A stretch of 64,000 nt of DNA. It comes from Candidatus Hodarchaeota archaeon (GTDB taxonomy: Archaea; Asgardarchaeota; Heimdallarchaeia; Hodarchaeales; Hodarchaeaceae). The notes beneath the pieces are model-generated. The model was not told the DNA's origin. It saw only the letters and a list, made by a program, of their open reading frames with translations, and did no database searches. Location: assembly GCA_016840285.1 (NCBI GenBank), contig JAEOSR010000112.1:34538-98537 (forward strand), written 5' to 3'. Position 1 is the first letter of the stretch, and the number at the start of each line of letters is the position of its first letter. A program made the translations under genes and the position numbers. This document shows, piece after piece, positions 37,452 through 46,489 of this stretch.

Positions 37452-38390
37452 ATGGATCTAGTTACACCTAACCATAGAGAAATCATTGACGCTCACGTTC
37501 ATCCAATCCAATCATTAACATCTGCTGAATTTCTTATAAAGGAGATGGATAAAGCAAACGTTTCAAAAGCAGTATTATTGGCCTTAGATTTAGATCCGAA
37601 TGTTTTAGATACAAACTTATCCCTTAGAGACGAAATAGTATATGATTTCCTATCTTATTCACTTTTTATCGATCCCTACCGTCTTCTTGATGCCATGAAA
37701 ACCATTTTACGTGCCGGAAATACGCCAAACGAACGAGTTGCGGATATTGTTCAGCAGCATCCTGATCGATTTATTGGATTTGGTTCAGTAAACCCCTCAA
37801 AAGAGAGTAACTACGTGAAAGAAAAGTTGCAGGAAATTCTTGAGCTGGGCCTCCAAGGGATAAAACTCATTCCTACTCTGCAATTTTTCAATCCAAAAAG
37901 GAATAAAAATCTAAAAACTATATTTAAATTTGCCAAACGCCAAAATTGGCCAATATTAATTCACCTTGGCCGAGACCCAGGCCCTTGGGAAATCCACACA
38001 TTACGATGCGTTGAAAAAGGTCATCCAAAGTTCTGGGCTAAAGTTGTTAAGAAATTTTCCAAGAATACGATCATCTTTGCTCATCTAGGTGGTTATGGAG
38101 AAACCAATGATGAATCGTGGTTAAATGAAGTACTTAAATTAAGTACGAAAAACACTAACATCTTTCTTGATACTTCTGCTGTCCCCTATCATTTAGAGGA
38201 TCCTAGAGTTGTAGAAAGTATTCGTGAAACATGTGGGTTTGAGAAGATTTTATTCGGTACTGATACTCCTGTAGTTCTTGGAACCTCAATGGAACATTCA
38301 CAACAGATTATTGAAAAGAACTCTCTATTGACAAAAGAAGAAAAATCGCTAATTTTCTCTAAAAATGCAAAAAAACTCTTCAATCTTTAA
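37452..38390 (+). CDS. Amidohydrolase family 2-type TIM-barrel protein
   Basis: A 312-residue protein. Metal motif DAHVHP near 14-19, then LQGIKLIPTLQF, ILIHLGRDPG, IFAHLGGYG and a closing ILFGTDTPVV with the last aspartate, in the order of amidohydrolase-2 (PF04909-like) enzymes. Family members are decarboxylases or hydrolases; the substrate is unknown. The MBL-fold gene starts shortly after its stop on the same strand. Confidence 0.88.
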   Translation: MDLVTPNHREIIDAHVHPIQSLTSAEFLIKEMDKANVSKAVLLALDLDPNVLDTNLSLRDEIVYDFLSYSLFIDPYRLLDAMKTILRAGNTPNERVADIVQQHPDRFIGFGSVNPSKESNYVKEKLQEILELGLQGIKLIPTLQFFNPKRNKNLKTIFKFAKRQNWPILIHLGRDPGPWEIHTLRCVEKGHPKFWAKVVKKFSKNTIIFAHLGGYGETNDESWLNEVLKLSTKNTNIFLDTSAVPYHLEDPRVVESIRETCGFEKILFGTDTPVVLGTSMEHSQQIIEKNSLLTKEEKSLIFSKNAKKLFNL

Positions 38391-38426
38391 TTAGATAAGT
38401 GTGTGAATGACGAAGGACGGTTCTTT

Positions 38427-39209
38427 GTGTTAAAAGTCTGTGTTTTAGCATCATCAAGCAAGGGAAATGCCACTTTTGTTCGTATAGCTAATGATTGCTT
38501 TCTTATTGATGCTGGAATCAGTGCTAGAAGAATTAATAAAACTCTTCAAGAAATTGGAGAGAAGACCACGCATTTAAACGGTGTTATTCTTACCCATGAG
38601 CACCACGATCATATTACAGGCATTAAAACCCTGTCACGAAAGTATGGTCTAAGGTTTTTTTCAACTTTTGATACATATCAACGCATACGAAAAAAAGTGG
38701 GGAGTTTTGATGCAGATTTTATTGAGGTGGGAGAGGATTTTCGGTTAGGAGAAGAAGCAATTATTACTCCTTATGAAATTCAACACGACTCTGCTGATCC
38801 TGTTGCATTCCTTATTAAATCTCGAGATGGTATTCCATTAGTAGGGTACTTGAATGATTGTGGCAGAACAACACCCTTCTTGATCGATGGATTTAGAAAT
38901 GTCAAAGTCTTGATAATAGAAGCCAATCATTCTTTTGATCTTCTTCTTCGTAGTTCTTATCCGTACTTTTTGAAGCAGCGAATCTTAAGTTCTAAGGGAC
39001 ATTTATCTAATTGGAGCGCTGCCGAGTTCATTAATGCAACGATACCTCAAATCGCTGTCCTTTCCCATCGCTCTGAAGAAAATAATACTCCTGAAGTTTC
39101 ATTAGCGGAAATTGAACCATTATTGACTTATAAAAATGAAATAGCAAAACCTTTCTTAGTGATTGTACCAACTAACGCACGCAGTGCAATAATTAAGACG
39201 TTAAAATGA
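38427..39209 (+). CDS. YycJ-like metallo-beta-lactamase-fold hydrolase
   Basis: About 260 residues. It begins LKVCVLASSSKGNATFVRI, a signature opening of YycJ/VicX-like proteins, and has FLIDAGIS, the metal motif THEHHDH and later GYLNDCG and NHSFD. I take the GTG at 38427, with AAGGA nine bases upstream, since the family usually starts there; a GTG at 38403 would add eight residues. Family members are thought to be 5'-to-3' exonucleases or phosphodiesterases. Co-transcribed with the amidohydrolase gene. Confidence 0.88.
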   Translation: MLKVCVLASSSKGNATFVRIANDCFLIDAGISARRINKTLQEIGEKTTHLNGVILTHEHHDHITGIKTLSRKYGLRFFSTFDTYQRIRKKVGSFDADFIEVGEDFRLGEEAIITPYEIQHDSADPVAFLIKSRDGIPLVGYLNDCGRTTPFLIDGFRNVKVLIIEANHSFDLLLRSSYPYFLKQRILSSKGHLSNWSAAEFINATIPQIAVLSHRSEENNTPEVSLAEIEPLLTYKNEIAKPFLVIVPTNARSAIIKTLK

Positions 39210-39235
39210 TCGTGGAACCGTAAAACTAGATTAAA

Positions 39236-39628
39236 TCAAGGTTCAAAGGAGGGCTGTTGCATGTACATCTTTTTAATTGATACTAACTCCCCATTAGTGA
39301 GAGTTAAGATTCCTAATTTCTCTGCAAGCTCTCTAGCTGTTGCTGAAAATTGGTTTGCACATACCATCACCTTTGTCAAACCAGTGTTTACTTGTAACCT
39401 TTCAGCTTCTAATATGACATTATAACCACATGATCTAGACCAATCTTTTACGATTACGCCTATCCTTCCACCTATATCGACATTTTTATCTTTTGATCGA
39501 TGTACCAAATAAGAGAACTGAAATTCTCTGTCATTCTTTCCCCGTAATGTTACATTTGAATCAAAATCAAACTGTCTGAACCGTAAAAAATCTTTCACTA
39601 AATTATTTAACTCTAGTTCCATTTCCAA
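39236..39628 (-). CDS. Mrr-like restriction-endonuclease-fold protein
   Basis: A 130-residue protein that looks like an archaeal Mrr/PD-(D/E)XK domain: an N-terminal helix, then GVIVKDWSRSCGYNVI and later TKVMVCANQFSATARELAEKLGILTLTNGEL, the hallmark closing part. Of the active-site residues, the lysine in VKDW is present, but the expected Glu/Gln two residues before it is isoleucine, so catalysis may be lost. It stands alone. A TATA box lies upstream at 39670-39680. Confidence 0.7.
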   Translation of the reverse strand: MEMELELNNLVKDFLRFRQFDFDSNVTLRGKNDREFQFSYLVHRSKDKNVDIGGRIGVIVKDWSRSCGYNVILEAERLQVNTGLTKVMVCANQFSATARELAEKLGILTLTNGELVSIKKMYMQQPSFEP

Positions 39629-40199
39629 CCTACCACAGTTCCAGCCTATAGTCCTGCAAATTTAACGCATTTATACTTAAAAAACTTTACTAAGGGTATT
39701 AACTAGAGTAGTACCCCTTCAATCCAATCCACTTTTTAAAGGCACGAAAAAGTACTTATCCTCTATTGAATACTTACCTTTTTTTGTCGGTTAAATTTTT
39801 TTTTTATTCGTATTAATGTTGAGATTCTTAATTCGATCATTATTAACTCAAGTTTTAGTTTCTAGTTTTATAGAATTGATCGAATAGGAATCTACAAGCT
39901 TTACAATTATATTTTGAATGGTTGTTTGATTGCTATTAAACCCATTTTTCTAAATGGTTTAGATTTGTTGTAATTTAATATTTTTCAAAGAATTTCCATC
40001 AGAAAAATAAAAAGATAAGAATATATGGTAGAAAAGAATTCTTAATTACTTGACTCTTTGCATTAACTTTTTTAGTTATTATAGGAGAAGAGTTCTATAA
40101 AGTTAAAATCCAGTCTTTGGTCCTCGAATAAAAGCCATGGTTCGTACACCTTCCAACACAGACTATAAGATAGGATCATCAGCGGAGTAACTAATTGTA
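39629..40199. other. Long intergenic region before the histone-fold gene
   Basis: 571 bases, divergent between the Mrr-like and histone-fold genes. Left end: TATA box of the Mrr-like gene. Right end: two TATA-like sites, CTATAAAG near 40094 and CTATAAGATA at 40163-40172, the latter 26 bases before a start near the ATG at 40200. The 100 bases before the ATG are less AT-rich than the middle and might fold as a leader. A leftward frame here (40072-40293) is a shadow. No RNA gene was supported. Confidence 0.5.
39670..39680 (-). promoter_or_regulatory. TATA box of the Mrr-like gene
   Basis: Read leftward, TTAAGTATAAA lies about 45 bases before the ATG at 39628, giving a short leader of roughly 20 bases with GGTTGGAA before the ATG. 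Confidence 0.45.
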
Positions 40200-41297
40200 A
40201 TGTCAGAAAATCAAAAACAAAGTATTTTACTAGGCTTTGATCAAAAAGAATGTTGGCAGATCTTGAAAAAGACTGGCATTCCACGAGTATCAAAGGATAG
40301 TGTCATAGCCCTAAATAATCTCTTGACACGTAGGGCCCGAGAAATCGCTACTAAAGCAGTTACGCTGGCTGCAGAAAAAGACAGGGATGAAATTCAAGAA
40401 GAAGATATCACTCAAGCTGTAAGAATGGCGGGGGTTCCCACATATGAGGTTGCGAGGGAAGCACCAGTAGTACATTATGCTTGGTTTATTAGCTCTGGGG
40501 GAACTTGTCTCTTAAGCCGCGCATATTCAGGATTAGAGTTTCCTGATACAATATTTTCTGGATTATTAACAGGAATTTTAGATTTAATGTCAGAAGTAAC
40601 CGGCCGAATGATTGAAAAATTCTCTACTGATGATTTAACCATTCATATTCGACGAGTAGGAGAGATTACTGTTGCAGTTATCTGTGATAGTGAACAAAGT
40701 GATCCTATTGATGAATTAACTGATTTATTGGCCCTAAGATTCGCTGATGTTTTTGATGTAGAGATTCAACAGGAGATTGTTGACACAAGCATCTTCGATG
40801 ACTTTGCTCCTGTTCTAGATGCATTGGTCGCTGGAGTAGGATTAAAAATCCCCAAAGAAAGCTTGAAAATTATCAAATCAAGTGCGAGTCTTACTGATAA
40901 ACAGTTAGAGGAGACTGTTGATGCAGCAGCACTACGAGAAGAGATGAGGCGAGCACAAGAGACGATTCAAGATCTTGCTTTATTTAAAAGAGAGGATAAA
41001 TCATCTGAAATGGAATCCTTATTTTATGAATCACCAGATGTTACAGAAATAAAAGCTGTTCTCCGACAAGCAACCCAGGATATTCGTGAGGAGTTTCCCA
41101 ATGGAAATGAGGATATGAAACCTGAAGATATCAAAATCGAAGATGTTTCCCAAGAAGAAGTCTTGAAAGAAATCTCAAAGGATTTTCCAGAAATTAGTCC
41201 TCAAAAGTTAGCTTCACCCGAAACGAAAAAATCCCCCTCAAAACCAACAAAAAAATCTAAGAAAAAACCAAGAAAAAGAAAACGTAGAAGAAAATAA
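40200..41297 (+). CDS. Histone fold fused to longin-like domain and basic tail
   Basis: A 365-residue protein. Residues 14-78 are a full archaeal histone fold with family marks RVSKDSVIAL and EEDITQAVRMAG, as in HMf. Residues 92-195 read as a longin- or Roadblock-like domain: strand HYAWFISSGG, CLLSRAYSG, an amphipathic helix FSGLLTGILDLMSEVTG, then strands DDLTIHIRRVGEITVAVICD. A helical, partly coiled-coil stretch follows (230-265), and the last 28 residues are a Lys/Arg/Ser/Pro-rich tail like histone H1 tails. I know of no such fusion. It may link chromatin to GTPase signalling, or the second domain may only dimerise. Clear coding unit; the second domain is an inference. Confidence 0.85.
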   Translation: MSENQKQSILLGFDQKECWQILKKTGIPRVSKDSVIALNNLLTRRAREIATKAVTLAAEKDRDEIQEEDITQAVRMAGVPTYEVAREAPVVHYAWFISSGGTCLLSRAYSGLEFPDTIFSGLLTGILDLMSEVTGRMIEKFSTDDLTIHIRRVGEITVAVICDSEQSDPIDELTDLLALRFADVFDVEIQQEIVDTSIFDDFAPVLDALVAGVGLKIPKESLKIIKSSASLTDKQLEETVDAAALREEMRRAQETIQDLALFKREDKSSEMESLFYESPDVTEIKAVLRQATQDIREEFPNGNEDMKPEDIKIEDVSQEEVLKEISKDFPEISPQKLASPETKKSPSKPTKKSKKKPRKRKRRRK

Positions 41298-41328
41298 CTA
41301 TTTTAATGGCATCTTATAGCTTATCAAT

Positions 41329-41353
41329 TTAAAAAAATAAAAAAAGGGGGGGG
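41329..41353 (-). terminator. Poly-T terminator of the subtilase gene
   Basis: On the leftward strand, eight C residues are followed by two seven-T runs separated by one A, starting about 20 bases after the subtilase stop. Archaeal polymerase stops at such T-runs. It lies close to the end of the convergent histone-fold gene. Confidence 0.6.
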
Positions 41354-41372
41354 ATTAAAACCCGTTTCTGAT

Positions 41373-44300
41373 CTATTTCTGAGATTTTTTACGTTTGCTT
41401 AGCCATAATATGAGAACCGCGGCAGTTGCAAATCCAATAAGGTCGAATGATGCTGATTTTTTCTCTGTTGACGTTGCTGCTGTAGTTGAAGTGGTAGTCT
41501 CTTTAACAGTGTCAGTGAAAGTAAATACTGCGTCCGATGTATCACTAGCCTCGAGCTTTCTATCAGTTACGGTAACCTTTACCAGATATTGGCTGCCAGG
41601 AGTAAATTCTTCGTCTATTGGGTCCCATTCAAAGGATGAGATATCTCTTCTATTACGTACAATGCGTTCCCAAGTCTGTCCTGCGTCACTACTAATCTCC
41701 ACAGTATATAGAAGAATGTCCTCAACGTTAGGATCGCTAGCTTCCCACGTGATAGTAACTGGTTCAGGGCCAACAGTTTCTCCGCCATTTGGATAGGTTA
41801 CTTTAACGGTTGGTGGGAACAAATTGGTGATATTTACATCACTTACTCTATATTCTGCGAATGGTAGCCAATCAAGTGATGTTCCGGTGTATCCTTTAAC
41901 TACAATCTCGAACTCACCGTTTTTACCGAGACCATGACTATCAACAGTTGCAGCCATCCCAGCCGTTCTTTGTGAAACACCTAACGATGCCTTACCTGTG
42001 ATTATGAATGGAAGGCCGCCTGGCCAATCACCCCAGACGTAAAAGGGTGATTCATCGATACCCCAATAATCCACACCAATGAGATAAGTACCACTTTCAG
42101 CAGCAACATAACTAATGTGTTCTATACTTCCTTCGTTCGTACTTTCTGCTATAATTGATCCACTCGGGGAAACTAATAACAGCTCCAAATCATGAGGAGG
42201 ATCCCCAGGTATGCCTGGGGGGTCAGGAACGGTCATATCCAATACGATACGCTGACCAGCCTCAATATTAGGCCAAGAATGCGTCCATTCTATTTCCTCA
42301 GCTGTACTAGGAGTTGCCTCTGATCCATATACGGCTATCTCTTCAGTCATTAGACCTTCTAGCCTAATTGTACCAACTTTTTCGACACTGATCTCGGTAT
42401 CACGGATTAAGATACTCGGGAATCCTGGCAAGGACCATGAATCGAAAGTACCACTAAACTGAGCATGGGGTCCTTCCCAACTACTGCCACTAGTAACTAT
42501 TGCATTATCATCTACAGCTCTAATCGTCGCCGTAGGTGCGTTAGACATGAGTCCGTCTAGTGCATCATGACTAACATTTGCATATGGAGCAGGAGGGTAC
42601 CCGCCGATTAAGGAAGGATCTGAACTATTATCGATAGTTTGGAGGCCAGCTTCACGAAAACTGGTCAGAGTGGAGTTGCGGACAGCGTTAACAGTGACTG
42701 TGAAATTTTCAGAAGCCGACATTGAACCATATTCGATAGTATGTAAAGCGATACCAAGATATCCTAGATGACCTGCGGAAGCTGTGGAATTATCGTTGTA
42801 CCAGTCGTCTGAAACTGTTTTATTCCAATCCCAAAAACCACTTACATCCCATGTAAAATCAGTAAGCAATACATTCTGACGTTCCCAAGTTGGTGTCCCA
42901 TCAGTCCTACCTGTATTATCGAAATTCTCTGATAAAGACTGTGTTGCGCTATAAGGACCAAAGTAAGCCATACTGCCATAGCCACTCATAAACACATGTA
43001 CGTCAATCACTGTTTCTGGATCAGTCCAAGTGACATTTGTCATTACCCATGTTGTAAAGTCATCAGTCCCGTTATTCAGGAAGTAATCAATATCCACATA
43101 ATAGAATCGCCAATCACCACTAATTGGAGTTTGTCCATACCAATTGACAGCACCGTACGTTGCACCGTTATCATATGCACGTCCATCAGATCCACCCCAG
43201 GATAACGTTAGATCAGGAGGAGCTATTCCATCGACTCTAACACATACAGGGGTGAGTCCAGCTATTTTATCATCTTTAGTCCATTCAAGAAAACCACCGT
43301 ACATCCCAGGAGTTGCAGAGTCGTCAACAGTAACAGTCACATCCCATGTAACATCTGAATCATGTGTCACATCGACATCAATGGGAATATTTTGCCATGG
43401 AACCCTTTGAAAGAGGCGGATGGTGACTATAACATCGAGAGAATCCCATCGATCGTTCTCATATCCTACATCACGATAATAGATAGTAGGCCCTTTCCCA
43501 TTAGGACCAGTCTTATAGAATGCGTCCCCAGGTTTTCCAACATGTAACTGATGATTATTTCCACAAGTTGTGTCACTCTGAACTCGGCGTACTTCGCCAT
43601 TGGCCTCTGGTGCAAGATCGATTCTCCCATTGCCATTTGAATCATTCCAATCATGTAAGAATACATAATTACTGTCATCGACGGAGCTATAGACATCTTC
43701 AAAATTACTCTTGGGGTACGTGAGATATATCACAGCGTAGTCACATGTGTCCCATTGATTCATAAATGCAGAATCGAATTGGTCCTCCAAGGCCCACGTG
43801 GTATTCTCCGAGGTTGAATGTAGAACACTAGTAGACTCATTCCAGAAAACTAGCTCATATGCAGCAACAGAATCAGCAGTAATTCCTGCTGACAAGACGA
43901 CTGTGGCAGCTATCTCTGTTACCTGTGATTTACCTGGGAATAAACTTCCAGTAAATATACTGTTATCAATCATAGTCATTCCAAGATCAGATGGGTGATT
44001 TTGTCGTCTGGTTGATGGATCTTGTTCAGGGGAGAAAGGATCTCCAGCTTCATATAATCCTGTATAGTATCCTAGCCATCCACTTGCCCGATCATCTTGA
44101 GTAGCAACGCGATCAAAGGTTGCTGTACTACCAAACATTAGAAGAGGATCTGTTCCGTCTGTTTCATTACCAAACATTGCATTTACAGCCCGCCATGCAT
44201 CAACACGGCCAGCTCCTTGACGGAAAGGATCATATCCTAAGTCGATAGCTGTTGATTCCATAACAGATTTTATAGATCCAGCAACATCTGAATTGGGGAT

Positions 44301-46304
44301 CCAACCTGCATCAGAGCCAGCTTGAAACATCAAAGCAGCAACACCCGCTGCTACAGGGCAGGCTAGACTTGTACCACCGAAGGTCCCAACAGCATTTGAA
44401 CCATTTCCTTGTCCATGATCCAGTGCGTCGACAGTGAATGTATATGCTCCGAGGGCTACCACGTTTGGTTTTGGAACACCTGATGGCATAGGCCCACCTG
44501 TGGACCATGTAATCACTTGATCTGTCCCTTGTTCCCAATAGCTATTGTTATCATATACATCCTCGAAGATATGAAAACTTGTACTTGCTCCAACTGTTAG
44601 AGCACCAGCACTGCTTGGGGTGAATCCTGTACCATACCCTGGTCCATCATTTCCAGCAGCCATCAAAATTAGTGTACTATTCCAAGAGCTTAGGTAATCG
44701 ATGTACCAACTCCACCAATCGTAACCCCAGACAAAATCATTGATTTCAAATCCAACCCAACCCCACGAGTTACTAAGGAGGTCAGCTTTGTGGTTACCTG
44801 TGTATGTCCAGTTTAGAAAGTCTTGATTCGGTTCTTGCCCCACTATTGGATCCCAACCAGTACCCCATAACCAACCATAAGGATTGAATGCCCTAATAGC
44901 CATTAAATCAGCTGCGGGAGCAATTCCTGGAAGTTTAAATGAGGACCCATTTCCATAGACATCATAGTCAGTGACTCCACGACTAGCTGCTGCTGCTGCT
45001 GTACTGGTGCCGTGACCATCTGGATCACACATGAAAGCAATACCAGCTCCAGTATCATCGATTCCACTAACTAAACCACCAGTCATGATGTCGAAAATAT
45101 CGTTTGTATTTGCTAAACATCCTAGACTGAAGTCATTAATGCCATCACTGTCAAAATCAGTAGCTAGTACTTCGGTGCCGTCTCCCCACTTGTGGGGATC
45201 GTTATTGTTAGTGAAGTCCCAGTCTGCCATTGGGCCATCTGTGTCAAGTTCGTTATATATAGCTGTGAGATTCCATGAGGTTTCCCAGTCAATATACAGT
45301 GTATCATAAACACCAGCTGTGGTTGAATCAGTGAGGAGGAAAAGGAAAAATTCGACCGCGTTAGGCATGCCTGGAGAAAGAGTTCCAGCAATACCAGCTT
45401 TGTATGTGTCTGATTTACTAAGGATAGCACCAACTTTGATATCTTCTGTATCAAAGTGATCCCTTGAATTGAACCATGATGCTGTGTCTCCAACCCAGAT
45501 TGCGTAGTTATGCTTATCGAGGGGTAAATATTCCCCGCTTTTGGCAACTGATGCATTGGTAATAGCTAAACCTGCGCCTTCGCCATCAAAACTTGTCGGA
45601 TAGCCCGAAGAGTCGACTGCGTATGCCGTACTGAGATCAGTCACACCAAAATCGGTACCTGAATCAACGAGACCGATAGTGACACCGGTTCCGTTAATTG
45701 GATAGGTAAATTCACCTTTTCCTGTAATATCATTAACTCGGTCTGCACTCATAACTTCTTGCATGTCGAATTGCTTGATTACACTTTCAGGTTTATTTAC
45801 CCTGTAATCCGTTATTTTCTCGGACATGACAACCCCAACATCGGGTCTCAGATATATACGGCGTAATGCCTTACTATTAGTGACATACCCTTGAATAATA
45901 TAGCCACCACCGAGTTTAGCAGCTTGAACGATTGTCATATGCTCACTAAGAGCAGCAAAATCAACATCTGCAGTAGCACCCATCAGAAAATAGACACGAT
46001 CGTTGTAAGATCTAATTCCTTCAGGAATACGATTAGTTTCGATGTACACCCGAAGTTCTGGATCAAGAAATTGATAGTGATTAAATTCGGGTTTTGATAA
46101 ATTATTGGCAATGGAATCGTCTAGAATGTCTCGAGATGAGACATCTGATGGAGAACTAAGGCGTGGTACTGTTTGATTGGTTAGAATCAACACTGGCATA
46201 TTGATACAAATCGCAAGAAACAGAAAGGCAGCGAAAGTCAGAGGAATTATATTTTTTTTTCTGGAAATAAGAATAGAATAATTCATGTTACTCGTCTCGT
46301 TCAT
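41373..46304 (-). CDS. Large surface-anchored subtilisin-like protease
   Basis: A 1643-residue secreted S8 protease. N-terminal signal (IIPLTFAAFLFLAICINM), a pro-region to about 190, then the catalytic triad: D214 in GLVDSGTD, H431 in GHGTST and S646 in GGTSLACP, with N552 in the oxyanion motif AAGND. More than 200 residues separate D214 from H431, so there is a large insertion. A long beta-rich extracellular region follows, including a stretch with TYPNGGETV and ITWEASD near 1500. The end is a Thr/Ser-rich linker, one membrane helix (FDLIGFATAAVLILWL) and a basic tail. The gene is visibly richer in G and C than its neighbours. Confidence 0.92.
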   Translation of the reverse strand: MNETSNMNYSILISRKKNIIPLTFAAFLFLAICINMPVLILTNQTVPRLSSPSDVSSRDILDDSIANNLSKPEFNHYQFLDPELRVYIETNRIPEGIRSYNDRVYFLMGATADVDFAALSEHMTIVQAAKLGGGYIIQGYVTNSKALRRIYLRPDVGVVMSEKITDYRVNKPESVIKQFDMQEVMSADRVNDITGKGEFTYPINGTGVTIGLVDSGTDFGVTDLSTAYAVDSSGYPTSFDGEGAGLAITNASVAKSGEYLPLDKHNYAIWVGDTASWFNSRDHFDTEDIKVGAILSKSDTYKAGIAGTLSPGMPNAVEFFLFLLTDSTTAGVYDTLYIDWETSWNLTAIYNELDTDGPMADWDFTNNNDPHKWGDGTEVLATDFDSDGINDFSLGCLANTNDIFDIMTGGLVSGIDDTGAGIAFMCDPDGHGTSTAAAAASRGVTDYDVYGNGSSFKLPGIAPAADLMAIRAFNPYGWLWGTGWDPIVGQEPNQDFLNWTYTGNHKADLLSNSWGWVGFEINDFVWGYDWWSWYIDYLSSWNSTLILMAAGNDGPGYGTGFTPSSAGALTVGASTSFHIFEDVYDNNSYWEQGTDQVITWSTGGPMPSGVPKPNVVALGAYTFTVDALDHGQGNGSNAVGTFGGTSLACPVAAGVAALMFQAGSDAGWIPNSDVAGSIKSVMESTAIDLGYDPFRQGAGRVDAWRAVNAMFGNETDGTDPLLMFGSTATFDRVATQDDRASGWLGYYTGLYEAGDPFSPEQDPSTRRQNHPSDLGMTMIDNSIFTGSLFPGKSQVTEIAATVVLSAGITADSVAAYELVFWNESTSVLHSTSENTTWALEDQFDSAFMNQWDTCDYAVIYLTYPKSNFEDVYSSVDDSNYVFLHDWNDSNGNGRIDLAPEANGEVRRVQSDTTCGNNHQLHVGKPGDAFYKTGPNGKGPTIYYRDVGYENDRWDSLDVIVTIRLFQRVPWQNIPIDVDVTHDSDVTWDVTVTVDDSATPGMYGGFLEWTKDDKIAGLTPVCVRVDGIAPPDLTLSWGGSDGRAYDNGATYGAVNWYGQTPISGDWRFYYVDIDYFLNNGTDDFTTWVMTNVTWTDPETVIDVHVFMSGYGSMAYFGPYSATQSLSENFDNTGRTDGTPTWERQNVLLTDFTWDVSGFWDWNKTVSDDWYNDNSTASAGHLGYLGIALHTIEYGSMSASENFTVTVNAVRNSTLTSFREAGLQTIDNSSDPSLIGGYPPAPYANVSHDALDGLMSNAPTATIRAVDDNAIVTSGSSWEGPHAQFSGTFDSWSLPGFPSILIRDTEISVEKVGTIRLEGLMTEEIAVYGSEATPSTAEEIEWTHSWPNIEAGQRIVLDMTVPDPPGIPGDPPHDLELLLVSPSGSIIAESTNEGSIEHISYVAAESGTYLIGVDYWGIDESPFYVWGDWPGGLPFIITGKASLGVSQRTAGMAATVDSHGLGKNGEFEIVVKGYTGTSLDWLPFAEYRVSDVNITNLFPPTVKVTYPNGGETVGPEPVTITWEASDPNVEDILLYTVEISSDAGQTWERIVRNRRDISSFEWDPIDEEFTPGSQYLVKVTVTDRKLEASDTSDAVFTFTDTVKETTTSTTAATSTEKKSASFDLIGFATAAVLILWLSKRKKSQK

Positions 46305-46489
46305 TTGATAGAAAATTGATTCTATTTAGATGATAGAATTAGTAATAGCTTGAATAATTTTTTCTTTAAGGCATTAATGCTATTCTTTCGATTATAATGA
46401 CATCTTGTTCTAGATGAGTAAAACCAAAACCTACAGACTTTGGGGTATCCTGTCCTTTTTGTTTAGTGTTTTTCAGGACTAAAGTTTTA

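Noticed and set aside
39236..39628. The idea that the Mrr-like gene is the nuclease for the nearby methylases
   Set aside because: It is 5-7 kb from both, is not in an operon with either, and appears to lack an active-site acid.
40072..40293. A 73-codon leftward frame overlapping the start of the histone-fold gene
   Set aside because: It covers the first part of a clear histone fold on the other strand and has no ribosome site or domain.
43144..43998. Several open frames of 60-90 codons on the plus strand within the subtilase gene
   Set aside because: They lie antisense to a long, well-supported protein with intact catalytic motifs, and their products are Ser/Thr/Pro-rich with no recognisable domain.
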